DNA of 18,383 nucleotides from assembly GCA_050330955.1 (NCBI GenBank), contig JBHJHJ010000138.1, positions 1 through 18,383 on the forward strand, written 5' to 3'. This stretch comes from JBCCAG01 sp050330955 (GTDB taxonomy: Bacteria; Cyanobacteriota; Cyanobacteriia; CAKZMO01). Both the position numbers and the translations under genes were made by a program. This document shows, piece after piece, positions 1-7,405 of the stretch (position 1 is the stretch's first letter; the number at the start of each line of letters is the position of its first letter). The notes below the pieces were generated by a model. That model made no database searches and had not been told where the DNA came from. It worked only from the letters and a program-made list of their open reading frames with translations.

Positions 1-1256
1 TGCTACTACAGGCCGCTACCGCGATTTGGCTCGGGCTGGGCTCCGTTGTTTTCGTCGAGCTCGTCCGCGACGTCTATCACGTCGTCAGCCATTACTGGCC
101 CCCCCTGCTGAAGCTACACAAGCTGCATCACCAGCTCTACCGCAAGGATTTCAGCATCATCAACCTCCACACCTACCGCATAGCCCAAATCTACAACGAC
201 GCCCCGGAGGCAGTGGCTATGATGGCGGCAGGGGGGCTGCTGTGGTGGGCCACCCAGCGCTACACCACCGGGGTAGAGGCCGTGGCCACTGGGCTGGGGG
301 TGCTCTACGCCTTTGGCTTTTTCGTGGGGGCGATCGCCCGCGCCCAGGGCTGGTGGCTGAGGAGCGGCCTGACCCATAAGCCAGGCGCGCTGACGGCGCG
401 GCCCAACGTTTGGCGGGTGAACCGCGCCTACCATTGGCGACACCACTTCGACGAAACCACGGCCTACTATGGGGGGCACTTTACCGTGATGGACAAGCTG
501 TTGGGCACCGGCCTAGCCCTAAAAAACAAGACGGTGGCGGTGACGGGGGCCTCCGGCACCTTAGGTCGAGCCCTAATCGACCAGCTCGTGGCCCAAGGCG
601 CTAAGCCCGTTGCTCTCACCTCCTCGGAATTTGCCCATGAGCGGGCCGAAGTGGTGACCTGGACCGTCGGGCAGGAGGAGGCGCTGCGGGACTGCTTGCA
701 GCGCACCGACATCTTAATCTTGAACCACGGCACCAATGTCCTCGGCGATCGCACCCCGGAGGCCATTCGAAAATCCCTGGAGGTGAACGCCCTGTCGAGC
801 TGGCGGCTAGCGGAGATTTTCTTTACCACGGTGACGGGGCCGAGCGACCCTGCCACCAAAGAGCTGTGGGTGAATACCTCAGAAGCGGAGGTGTCCCCGG
901 CCCTCAGCCCCCTCTACGAAATCTCTAAGCGACTGCTGGGGAACCTGGTCACCCTGAGACGGCTGGATGCCCCCTGCATTGTGCGCAAAATTGTGCTAGG
1001 ACCGTTCAAAAGTCAGCTCAACCCCTACGGCGTCATGGGCGCCCCCTGGGTGGCGAAGATGGTGATTGCCCTAGCCAAGCGGGACGTGCGGCTGATTATC
1101 GTCACGGTGAACCCCTTGACCTATCTGCTGATTCCCCTGAAGGAAGTCGCCAACGTGCTCTACTTCCGCCTGTTTTCCCGCGCGGCGCGTCCCGGCGAGT
1201 CGAAATCGCCAAATCCACGCGCCGCGAGCACTTATTCTAAGCAGCGGACGCCGTGA
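1..1256 (+). CDS. Bifunctional sterol desaturase / short-chain dehydrogenase, 5' end missing
   Basis: The frame is open from the window edge, so the start lies upstream; 417 residues are visible. The N-terminal part is a membrane fatty-acid-hydroxylase/sterol-desaturase domain: all three histidine clusters expected for its di-iron site are present, HVVSH (visible residues 26-30), HKLHH (39-43) and HWRHH (144-148), with hydrophobic segments between the second and third. It runs straight into a short-chain dehydrogenase domain with the nucleotide-binding TGASGTLG (181-188), an NHG that replaces the usual NAG, and the catalytic YEISK (Tyr305, Lys309). This fused architecture is known in cyanobacteria; the substrate is not established, a membrane lipid or carotenoid-like molecule being an inference. 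An internal ATG at 213 would cut away two histidine clusters and is not a credible start. Its TGA overlaps the GTG of the next gene. Confidence 0.88.
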   Translation, partial: LLQAATAIWLGLGSVVFVELVRDVYHVVSHYWPPLLKLHKLHHQLYRKDFSIINLHTYRIAQIYNDAPEAVAMMAAGGLLWWATQRYTTGVEAVATGLGVLYAFGFFVGAIARAQGWWLRSGLTHKPGALTARPNVWRVNRAYHWRHHFDETTAYYGGHFTVMDKLLGTGLALKNKTVAVTGASGTLGRALIDQLVAQGAKPVALTSSEFAHERAEVVTWTVGQEEALRDCLQRTDILILNHGTNVLGDRTPEAIRKSLEVNALSSWRLAEIFFTTVTGPSDPATKELWVNTSEAEVSPALSPLYEISKRLLGNLVTLRRLDAPCIVRKIVLGPFKSQLNPYGVMGAPWVAKMVIALAKRDVRLIIVTVNPLTYLLIPLKEVANVLYFRLFSRAARPGESKSPNPRAASTYSKQRTP

Positions 1257-2887
1257 GTCGCCCTCATCCCTTGCCGCAACGGGCGCAGCAGACCGCAGCT
1301 TGGGTCGACCGCCACGCAGAGCTGCTGATTGTGCTGGGGCTGACGGCGGCGGCGCTGCTGCTGTTCACCCTCAACCTGGGCAACCTCCCCCTGCGAGACT
1401 GGGACGAGGGCACGGTGGCCGGGGTGGCCCGCGAGCTGTCCCGTGCTCCCCTTGCGCAATGGCTCTACCCCACCCTGCACGGTGAGCCCTACCTCAATAA
1501 GCCACCCCTAGTGCACAGCCTCATTGCCTTGAGCTATCGGGCGTTTGGCGTTAGCGAATGGAATGCCAGTGAATGGGTCACGCGGCTGCCGGGGGCCGCG
1601 CTCACCGCCCTGTCGGTGCCCCTGCTCTATCGGCTGGGCCGGGAGCTGTGGCCGGGGCGCAGTGCAGCACTGCTGGGGGCGACGGTATATCTAGCTTCGC
1701 TGCCGGTGGTGCGCCACGGGCGGCTGGCCATGCTGGACGGGGCGGCGGTGTGCTTTTTCCTGGTGACGCTCATCGGCCTGCTGCGATCGCGCCACCATCC
1801 CCGCTGGGGTTTGGGCGTTGGTGTGGGGCTGAGCCTCATGGTGCTGACCAAAGGGGTTTTGGGGGTGCTGCTCGGGGCCATTGGTCTCGCTTTCATTCTG
1901 TGGGATGCGCCCCGGCTGCTGCGCTCCGGGTACGCCTGGGCGGGGCTGCTGCTGGGGCTGCTGCCGGCGATCGTCTGGTACGGGCTGCAGGGGGCGCGGT
2001 ATGGCAGCGAATTTTGGGCGGTGCACCTGTTTGACCAGTCCCTGGACCGGGTGTGGACAGCGGTGGAGCAAAACCAGGGGCCGCCCTGGTTCTACGTGGT
2101 GGAGCTGCTGGAGACAAGCTGGCCCTGGCTGCTGTTTGTGCCTTTGGGGCTGAGGGCTGCTTGGCGAAACCGGGACCTGAGCTGGGGCAAGCTGCTGCTG
2201 GTGTGGACGGCAGGCTACTTTGCGGTGATTTCGCTCATGGGCACCAAACTGCCCTGGTACGTGTTCCCCCTCTACCCGGCGATCGCCCTGCTGGCGGGGG
2301 TGGAGCTGCAGCGACTGTGGCAGACGCTGCCCGGCTACTCGGCTAAGCTAAAGCCGTCCGACCGCTATTGTCTTGTTTTAAGCGTTGGTTTGGGGCTGCT
2401 GGCGATGCTGGCCTGGGCGGGCTGCACCTATTTCTTCCTGGCGGGGGCAGCGTCCCCGATTCTGGTCCTTAGTCTGAGCAGCATTGGCCTGACCCTAAGC
2501 GCGGCCATATGGCGACTGGGGCAGCGGGACCCGATGGCGGTGCCGGTGCTGGTGTGGGGTATGTTCGTGTCGCTGCTGCTGTTTGTCTCCTCGGATCAGT
2601 GGGTGTGGGAGCTGGCGGAAGACTACCCGGTGAAGCCCGTAGCGGCGCTGGTGCAGAGCCATACACCGCCGGATGCGGTCGTGCTCACCTCCCACCCCAA
2701 CCATCGCCCCTCCCTAGATTTCTACAGCGATCGCCGCGTGGTGCCGGCGGACAATCGGCGATTGCGGCGGCGGTGGCGGCAGGGGACCTATTTGCTGCTG
2801 GATGAGGCGGCGCTGCAGCGGCCTTGGGTGCGGCAGGAGCAGGTGGTGGGCAGAGCGGCAGGCTGGGCTGTTCTAGAGCCACTGTGA
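1253..2887 (+). CDS. Glycosyltransferase family 39 (ArnT/PMT-like) membrane protein
   Basis: A 544-residue protein built mostly of hydrophobic segments, starting with one at about residues 23-44. The first external loop carries the acidic motif RDWDEG (48-53), placed where GT-C enzymes of the PMT/ArnT type keep their catalytic acidic residue, followed by LNKPPL, typical of the family. Such enzymes move a sugar from a polyprenyl-phosphate carrier to a protein or lipid on the outer side of the plasma membrane; donor and acceptor cannot be read from the sequence. The GTG start overlaps the stop of the upstream gene as GTGA, with no clear Shine-Dalgarno sequence, so translation is probably coupled. 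The C-terminal part (about 460-544) is a soluble domain after the last membrane segment. Length is normal for the family. Confidence 0.85.
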   Translation: MSRPHPLPQRAQQTAAWVDRHAELLIVLGLTAAALLLFTLNLGNLPLRDWDEGTVAGVARELSRAPLAQWLYPTLHGEPYLNKPPLVHSLIALSYRAFGVSEWNASEWVTRLPGAALTALSVPLLYRLGRELWPGRSAALLGATVYLASLPVVRHGRLAMLDGAAVCFFLVTLIGLLRSRHHPRWGLGVGVGLSLMVLTKGVLGVLLGAIGLAFILWDAPRLLRSGYAWAGLLLGLLPAIVWYGLQGARYGSEFWAVHLFDQSLDRVWTAVEQNQGPPWFYVVELLETSWPWLLFVPLGLRAAWRNRDLSWGKLLLVWTAGYFAVISLMGTKLPWYVFPLYPAIALLAGVELQRLWQTLPGYSAKLKPSDRYCLVLSVGLGLLAMLAWAGCTYFFLAGAASPILVLSLSSIGLTLSAAIWRLGQRDPMAVPVLVWGMFVSLLLFVSSDQWVWELAEDYPVKPVAALVQSHTPPDAVVLTSHPNHRPSLDFYSDRRVVPADNRRLRRRWRQGTYLLLDEAALQRPWVRQEQVVGRAAGWAVLEPL

Positions 2888-2960
2888 GGGAGTGTTCGCC
2901 ATTACTCGCATCGCGTGGCAAAGCTATTAGCTATCCTGAATGAAGGAGCCAACTCAATAA

Positions 2961-3341
2961 GTGTGGCCGCTGACTGTTCAGGTCTCACCGCTGGCCCCTG
3001 GGATATCATCACCGAAACTTGGCGTGTCACCGCCGACGCTTAGAGTCTCACCGCCGACACTTAAAGTCTCGTCGCTGGCACTTCAAGTCTCACCACCGAC
3101 ACTTGAAGTCTCATGGCTGACACCTCAAGTCTCACGATTGACAGATAAAGTCCCGCCACTCACTCTCGAAGTCTCATGGCTGACTTCTCACGTGTCATGG
3201 CTGACACTTGAAGTCTCGCAGCCGATATCTCAAGCGTCAAAAACCGCCCAGAGGCAAAATTCAGGTTTACCCTCTGACAAAAAAATGTATGGTGGCGCGT
3301 GGCTCAGCTGCCGTTTGAGAACCCTAAGATCTGAACGCTGA
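2961..3341 (+). CDS. Possible heptapeptide-repeat protein (doubtful gene)
   Basis: A 126-codon frame covers the 21-bp repeat array and reads as 13 heptapeptides of the kind PLTLEVS, WLTLEVS, PPTLKVS. In favour: the GTG start at 2961 follows an AAGGAG at 2943-2948 with a 12-base gap, and no stop interrupts the array. Against: an array with a 21-base period automatically keeps a frame open unless a unit mutates to a stop, the substitutions between units are not concentrated at third codon positions, and the C-terminal 30 residues look like random translation. There is no recognisable domain or signal peptide. I regard it as more likely a translated microsatellite than a gene. Confidence 0.22.
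   Translation: MWPLTVQVSPLAPGISSPKLGVSPPTLRVSPPTLKVSSLALQVSPPTLEVSWLTPQVSRLTDKVPPLTLEVSWLTSHVSWLTLEVSQPISQASKTAQRQNSGLPSDKKMYGGAWLSCRLRTLRSER
2967..3239. repeat. Diverged tandem repeat, 13 x 21 bp built from 39 heptamers
   Basis: From 2967 the sequence can be cut into 13 consecutive 21-base units with no insertion or deletion. Each unit divides into three related 7-mers, roughly CTGACAC, TTGAAGT and CTCACCG, which share a core of pyrimidine-T-(G or C)-A. The best preserved units lie between about 3030 and 3220. Because 21 is a multiple of three, one reading frame passes through the whole array as a heptapeptide repeat. Heptameric short tandem repeats (STRR) are known from cyanobacteria; this looks like an old, decayed member of such a class. 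The region contains no HIP1 site. Confidence 0.85.
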
Positions 3342-3382
3342 AACTGGGCTAGGATCAGGGCGACTTTAGCCTGTACCTCCTC

Positions 3383-4003
3383 GTGATTTCTTCCACCACA
3401 CCTCAGCCAGCCCCATCTCGCCCACAAATCAAATTTCTGCAGCAGCCCACCTCCCAGGCGTGGCTCGACCAGGCGATCGCCAACCTCGACGAGATCCTGC
3501 TGGACCACTCCCACTGCGAGCGCAAGGCCGCCAGCAACGCCCTCACCTTGATGTTTCGCTACCCGGCCAACGCCCATCTGGTGCACAGCCTGACCGCGAT
3601 CGCTCGCGAGGAGCTAGAGCACTTTGAGCAGGTGAACCGCTGGCTGGAGCGGCGTGGCGTGGCGCTGGCGCCGCTGAATGCGCCTCCCTACGGCGCCACG
3701 CTGAAAGCCCAGGTGCGCAAACAGGAGCCCCACCGTATGCTGGATTCGCTGCTGGTGTCGGCCCTGATTGAGGCCCGCAGCCACGAGCGGCTGGGGCTGT
3801 TGGGGGACCACTGCCCGGACCCGGAGCTGGGGGCGTTTTATCGAGGGCTGATGGCGTCGGAGGCGCGGCACTACGGGGTGTTTTGGACGCTGGCGGCGCA
3901 GAAGTTTGAGCGCAGCGTGGTGGAGGCACGGCTTGAGGAGCTGGCACGGGTGGAAAGCGAGGTACTGGCGACGCTGCATCCCGAGCCGCGCATCCATAGC
4001 TAA
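3383..4003 (+). CDS. miaE: tRNA-(ms2io6A)-hydroxylase MiaE
   Basis: A 206-residue soluble protein of the ferritin-like di-iron class. It hydroxylates the isopentenyl side chain of 2-methylthio-N6-isopentenyladenosine at position 37 of tRNAs reading UNN codons. The expected ligand pattern is visible: Glu46 in HCERKAA, ExxH at 77-80 (EELEH), Glu130 in IEARSHERL, and ExxH at 160-163 (EARH). The signature DHSHCERKAASNALTLMFRY is highly typical of cyanobacterial and proteobacterial MiaE. Translation is taken from GTG 3383; no strong Shine-Dalgarno precedes it, and the first 15 residues are low in conservation, so the start could be slightly off. It stands alone between the repeat array and the NAD kinase gene. 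Confidence 0.9.
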   Translation: MISSTTPQPAPSRPQIKFLQQPTSQAWLDQAIANLDEILLDHSHCERKAASNALTLMFRYPANAHLVHSLTAIAREELEHFEQVNRWLERRGVALAPLNAPPYGATLKAQVRKQEPHRMLDSLLVSALIEARSHERLGLLGDHCPDPELGAFYRGLMASEARHYGVFWTLAAQKFERSVVEARLEELARVESEVLATLHPEPRIHS

Positions 4004-4266
4004 TGGCTCAGCCCATAGAGGTTTTGGCACTGGCTCATAAAAAGAGGTGATGATACATCTCTGAAAACGCCAAGAGCCCTATATGACGAAGCTTTCAGGC
4101 GTATATCACCTGCACACCATCCAGTGCCATTCACGCCGCGTCCACAAATCGATTACTCTATATAAAAGAGAGGCGGCGCACCCAGGCCGCAGTGTGACAG
4201 CGCTTGCCTGACCGCACTGCATGGCCGACCCACCGCCCGTTACTAGCATTTGTTGGACTTCTCAAC
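4004..4266 (+). promoter_or_regulatory. Leader of nadK with possible -10 box and imperfect hairpin
   Basis: The spacer between miaE and nadK holds an imperfect nested inverted repeat at 4045-4111 (AGGTGAT with ATCACCT outside; CTGAAA with TTTCAG inside). It also holds an AT-rich TATATAAA at 4159-4166 in otherwise GC-rich DNA, which could be a -10 element. No good -35 hexamer sits 16-18 bases upstream, so the promoter call is tentative. Confidence 0.35.
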
Positions 4267-5184
4267 GTGCCCAAAGCCGGCATCATCTACAACGACATCA
4301 AGCCCGCCGCTTGTCGCATTGCCCAAGAGCTGAGCGACAAGCTGAACGTGAGGGGCTGGGACGTTTGTCTGGCGACTGGGAGGGGCGGACTGCTGGGATA
4401 CTCGGCCCCCGACAGGCCCATGTGCCATACGCCGATTGATCAGCTTGCCCCCGTCGGCTTTGACTCCGAGATGGCGTTTGCCATCGTGCTGGGCGGCGAC
4501 GGTACCGTCCTATCCAGCTTCCGGCAGGTCGCCCCGGCGGGTATTCCTATACTGGCGGTAAACACCGGCCACATGGGCTTCTTGACGGAAACCTACGTTA
4601 ATCAGCTCTTTCCTACGCTGGATGCGCTTCTAACTGGGGACTATGAGGTTGAATCCCGCTGCATGCTGACGGTGCAGGTGTTTCGCGGCGATGCGGTGGT
4701 TTGGGAGGCCCTGAGCCTCAACGAAATGGCGCTGCACCGCGAGCCCATGACCTGCATGTGCCACTTTGAAATTCAGATTGGCCGCCACGCCCCCGTAGAC
4801 ATCGCAGCGGATGGGGTGATTATCTCGACCCCCACAGGCTCCACGGCCTATGGCCTCTCAGCAGGTGGCCCGGTGATTACGCCGGATGTGCCGGTTTTGG
4901 AGCTGGCGCCCATCTGTCCCCATTCCCTGGCCTCCCGCGCCCTGGTGTTTAGCGACGCCGAACCCGTCACCATTTACCCCGCCAACCCAGACCGGCTCGC
5001 CATGGTAGTGGACGGCAACGCCGGGTGCTATGTGCTGCCCAACGATACGGTGCGGGTGCAGCGATCGCCCTATACGGCCCAGTTCATTCGGCTGCGATCG
5101 CCGGAGTTCTTCCACGTTTTGCGGGAGAAGCTCGGCTGGGGCCTGCCCCACATCGCTAAGCCCGCTTCAGTAGAGCTTCCCTGA
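4267..5184 (+). CDS. nadK: NAD kinase
   Basis: ATP (or polyphosphate)-dependent NAD kinase, which makes NADP from NAD in the cytoplasm. With the GTG start at 4267 it is 305 residues and begins MPKAGIIYNDIKP, the conserved beginning of this cyanobacterial protein. The same frame is open further upstream to a TTG at 4204, but the extra 21 residues look like translated leader. Visible motifs are GGDGT (76-80), the NTGHMGFL stretch, NE (152-153) and the NAD-binding TPTGSTAYGLSAGG (188-201), all intact. Length is normal. Cyanobacteria often carry two NAD kinases; which of the two this is cannot be decided here. A small inverted repeat (GCTTCAG 5164-5170 / CTGAAGC 5181-5187) spans its stop codon. 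The next gene starts 145 bases downstream on the same strand. Confidence 0.93.
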   Translation: MPKAGIIYNDIKPAACRIAQELSDKLNVRGWDVCLATGRGGLLGYSAPDRPMCHTPIDQLAPVGFDSEMAFAIVLGGDGTVLSSFRQVAPAGIPILAVNTGHMGFLTETYVNQLFPTLDALLTGDYEVESRCMLTVQVFRGDAVVWEALSLNEMALHREPMTCMCHFEIQIGRHAPVDIAADGVIISTPTGSTAYGLSAGGPVITPDVPVLELAPICPHSLASRALVFSDAEPVTIYPANPDRLAMVVDGNAGCYVLPNDTVRVQRSPYTAQFIRLRSPEFFHVLREKLGWGLPHIAKPASVELP

Positions 5185-5329
5185 AGCTGGCCTGTGGGTC
5201 AGACAGCGCAGATCTAAACGCGGGCTTCAAGTAAAGAGATCTGAAGGCTCCGGAGCGAACCACTTTAGGATAAGCTATGACAGATGAATTCAATGTAATC
5301 CCTGCAGTCCCCCGCCATGAGCGTCGCCT

Positions 5330-6022
5330 ATGGGTGCCACTCCAGCAAGCTCCCGCATTTTGTTGATTGAAAGCGATCACGCATTGGCTCACCAGATCTA
5401 CGGTGATCTGATTGAGTCGGGATATGAATCGGCGATCGCTACAGATGCAGAGCAGGGTCTGCGTCAGGTAAATGCGTTTCGGCCCGCCCTAATCATTCTG
5501 GACCGGATGCTGTCGGGCAGTGCCTCTGGGCTGGCGTTCTGTCGGCAGCTTCGCGCCCTAGGCCACCAAACCCCTGTGGTGCTACTAATGGCACGCGACG
5601 CCGTCGAGGACCGCGTCGCGTGCCTCGACGTTGGCGCCGACGATTATTTCTTGAAGCCCTACCGCGCTGACGATTTCCTGAGGGTGGTCAATCTCTATTT
5701 GCGTCCCCAGGAAAAAGCGGTCGAGCAGCTTCGATTTGGCGATTTGACCCTAGACGTCACCGCTCGCCACGCCGTTCGCGGCGGTCGGGTAATCGAGCTG
5801 ACGATGAAAGAGTTCGAGCTGCTGCGCTACTTCATGGAGCATCCCCGCAGCGTGCTGACCCGCGAGCAAATTCTGGAAAATGTCTGGGGCTACGATTTTA
5901 TGGGTGAATCCAATGTTATTGAGGTCTATATCCGCTACCTTCGGATCAAAATTGAGCAGGATGGTGAAAAACGTCTTATCCAAACCGTGCGCGGCGTCGG
6001 CTACGTTCTGCGAGAGTCTTAA
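5330..6022 (+). CDS. nblR: Atypical OmpR-family response regulator, NblR-like
   Basis: A 230-residue regulator with a receiver (about 8-125) and an OmpR/PhoB winged-helix DNA-binding domain (about 133-229, with LTMKEFELLRYFMEHP, VIEVYIRYLR and TVRGVGYVLRE). The phosphoacceptor aspartate (Asp58) and the lysine (Lys109 in FLKPYR) are present. However, the acidic pair is Glu14-Ser15 instead of two acids, and the switch Thr/Ser is Met87 (LLMARD). Loss of such residues fits NblR, the non-bleaching regulator of phycobilisome breakdown and stress survival, which is reported to act without phosphorylation; the assignment rests on recalled family features and could be wrong within this group. No histidine kinase gene is adjacent. 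It lies between NAD kinase and a DUF192 lipoprotein. The ATG at 5330 gives a receiver of normal length. Confidence 0.72.
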   Translation: MGATPASSRILLIESDHALAHQIYGDLIESGYESAIATDAEQGLRQVNAFRPALIILDRMLSGSASGLAFCRQLRALGHQTPVVLLMARDAVEDRVACLDVGADDYFLKPYRADDFLRVVNLYLRPQEKAVEQLRFGDLTLDVTARHAVRGGRVIELTMKEFELLRYFMEHPRSVLTREQILENVWGYDFMGESNVIEVYIRYLRIKIEQDGEKRLIQTVRGVGYVLRES

Positions 6023-6047
6023 TTTGGGGCGCTGGCTCACGCTTAGC

Positions 6048-6584
6048 GTGAAACCAGGGCTGATGGCGATCGCCATCGGGACAGGCATGTTGGCAATGGG
6101 CTGCAGCGCTGCCACCGAGCTGCCTCAGCCCGCCCCTCAAAGCCCAGCGCCCCTTCAGCAGTCGCCCGAAGAAAATCTCTTGGCATCAACTCAACAGGCT
6201 CAGGTCTTACCGATCACCGCAACGGTCGATATTCGAGGCACCCAAATTGATTTAGAAGTTGCAGAGACTCCTTTGCAGCGCGCTATTGGGCTCATGTTTC
6301 GTCCCGAAATACCCAACGACCGGGGCATGCTGTTTCCGTTCTCGCCGCCGCGCCCCGTCCAGTTTTGGATGCGCAACGTGCTTGTTCCCCTAGACATGGT
6401 GTTTTTGAACCAGGGCCAGGTGGTGGCGATCGCGGCTGATGTGCCGCCCTGCACTGAGCTGCCCTGCTCCACATACGGGCCATCGGCTCCGGTGGATCAG
6501 GTGATTGAGCTACGCGGAGGGCGGGCTGCAGAGCTCGGTCTACAGGCCGGCGATCGCCTTAGGGTTGAGCCTGTTTCGGAATAG
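6048..6584 (+). CDS. DUF192 family lipoprotein
   Basis: A 178-residue protein if started at GTG 6048. That start gives a lysine followed by a hydrophobic stretch and the lipobox LAMGC (cysteine 19), so it is probably an exported lipoprotein. A TTG at 6024 and an ATG at 6063 are alternatives in the same frame; the ATG leaves no positive charge before the hydrophobic segment. After a Pro/Gln-rich linker (about 24-52) comes the DUF192 domain (about 55-176) with the typical LQRAIGLMFRPEIP, GMLFPF and FWMRN, then a region ending in AGDRLRV. The function of DUF192 is unknown. The gene begins only 25 bases after the regulator's stop, so the two are probably co-transcribed. Confidence 0.83.
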   Translation: MKPGLMAIAIGTGMLAMGCSAATELPQPAPQSPAPLQQSPEENLLASTQQAQVLPITATVDIRGTQIDLEVAETPLQRAIGLMFRPEIPNDRGMLFPFSPPRPVQFWMRNVLVPLDMVFLNQGQVVAIAADVPPCTELPCSTYGPSAPVDQVIELRGGRAAELGLQAGDRLRVEPVSE

Positions 6585-6637
6585 ATCTGCCTCAGAACAA
6601 GCCGCCCCATCCATAAAACTTAAGGAAACTATCAGAA

Positions 6638-6667
6638 TTGACTCATTTCGTCCATCTTTCGTATGAC
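6638..6667 (+). promoter_or_regulatory. Candidate promoter TTGACT-N18-TATGAC
   Basis: The -35 hexamer matches the consensus in five of six positions and the -10 in four of six, with an acceptable 18-base spacer. It would produce a leader of over 300 bases before the DUF2949 start, or transcribe an unrecognised short RNA. Confidence 0.4.
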
Positions 6668-6943
6668 AAAATGAGGTACTCTTAACCAACTGTTTAAGTA
6701 GACCGGCACCTGCTCAGCAGCTAGCGCAGCCGAGCCGTTTTAAAAATTGCCCCTACGGGGTGACATCGGTGAGGCGACCTTGCCTATACTGTGGGCTAAT
6801 CTGGTGACTCACCTGAGGATCCGCTCGCAAAACTGCTATCTGGAGCATCTTTCTGGAGCGTTTGTCTGGAACTCAGCCTTCAGCCCTTGGAGATCATACA
6901 CATCCCAGCGACAGATGCGTCATCTTGGTTCGCGGTCCTAATA

Positions 6944-6957
6944 TTAACTTTAGTTAA
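6944..6957. promoter_or_regulatory. Inverted repeat TTAAC-TTTA-GTTAA, possible operator
   Basis: A perfect 5-base inverted repeat around a 4-base centre, 47 bases before the DUF2949 start codon and in an AT-rich patch. This is suitable for a dimeric regulator, but no regulator is implied by the sequence. Confidence 0.3.
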
Positions 6958-7004
6958 CAAACCTGCTCATAAATGACCTTTTTAATCTTCGGACATAGAT
7001 TCCC

Positions 7005-7196
7005 ATGACACCGACTACCTACTCAAAACTCATTACCTTCCTTCAGGAAGAGCTCTCGATTTCACCCTCGTCCATCTCAATCGCCCTACGGCACAGTGAG
7101 CAGGACCCTGGTCCCCTGCCTATGATTCTGTGGCAGTATGGCCTAATTACTTTAGAGCAGCTCGATCGAATTTTTGACTGGCTGGAGACGGCTTAA
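7005..7196 (+). CDS. DUF2949 family small protein
   Basis: A 63-residue acidic protein starting at ATG 7005. The pattern of a short N-terminal helix (YSKLITFLQEELSIS), a serine-rich turn, and the C-terminal PMILWQYGLITLEQLDRIFDW matches the cyanobacteria-restricted DUF2949 family, whose members are about this size. No function is known. There is no signal peptide or membrane segment. It is preceded by a 420-base spacer carrying promoter-like elements and followed, 121 bases on, by a strong hairpin, so it is probably transcribed alone. Confidence 0.8.
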   Translation: MTPTTYSKLITFLQEELSISPSSISIALRHSEQDPGPLPMILWQYGLITLEQLDRIFDWLETA

Positions 7197-7317
7197 TCCA
7201 AGCAAATGCGCTAGACCGATAGCGCGCTGGTGATGTCCTTACTCAATGCATAACGGGAGTCTTTGATTTTGCAAATGGCCAACCGTCATACTTGCCCTCA
7301 GTTTTATCGATACCGCT

Positions 7318-7351
7318 GCAAAGAGCGAGCCCTGAACGGCTCGCTCTTTGC
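7318..7351 (+). terminator. Perfect 14-bp hairpin, probable terminator
   Basis: GCAAAGAGCGAGCC pairs perfectly with GGCTCGCTCTTTGC around the loop CTGAAC. The stem is long and GC-rich. Only three T follow (GTTTC), so it is not a textbook intrinsic terminator. It most likely ends transcription from the DUF2949 gene; a role as the 3' end of a small RNA is also possible. Confidence 0.6.
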
Positions 7352-7382
7352 GTTTCATGCGGCTGGGTGATGACGTAAACTA

Positions 7383-7405
7383 AGCCCATCTACCATGGTA
7401 GGGCT
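7383..7405. repeat. Inverted repeat centred on CTACCATGGTAG
   Basis: A perfect 12-base palindrome (7390-7401) is extended by AGCCC on the left and GGGCT on the right, with two unpaired bases on the left arm. It lies about 130 bases before the histidine kinase start and could be an operator or an RNA hairpin. Confidence 0.45.

Larger units (their letters stand above)
6585..7004 (+). other. 420-base intergenic region with promoter-like elements
   Basis: No convincing gene. A 64-codon frame at 6747-6941 has no recognisable features. Seen here: TTGACT (6638-6643) and TATGAC (6662-6667) separated by 18 bases, a fair sigma-70-type promoter; a second -10-like TATACT at 6785-6790; an 11-base hyphenated palindrome GGTGACTCACC at 6803-6813; and an inverted repeat TTAAC-TTTA-GTTAA at 6944-6957. 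All point toward the downstream DUF2949 gene, but none is certain. Confidence 0.5.

Noticed and set aside
2967..3239. Reading the 21-bp array as a CRISPR
   Set aside because: The units are contiguous and all similar, with no unique spacers between constant repeats.
4204..4266. TTG start for NAD kinase 21 codons upstream
   Set aside because: The protein family begins with PKAGIIYND, exactly at the GTG at 4267.
6749..6761. CCCC-TAC-GGGG hairpin next to an A-run, a minus-strand terminator
   Set aside because: Only a four-pair stem, and no minus-strand gene lies nearby to be terminated.
6747..6941. 64-codon frame in the spacer before the DUF2949 gene
   Set aside because: No ribosome-binding site, no recognisable motif, and it covers promoter-like palindromes; the composition looks like non-coding DNA.
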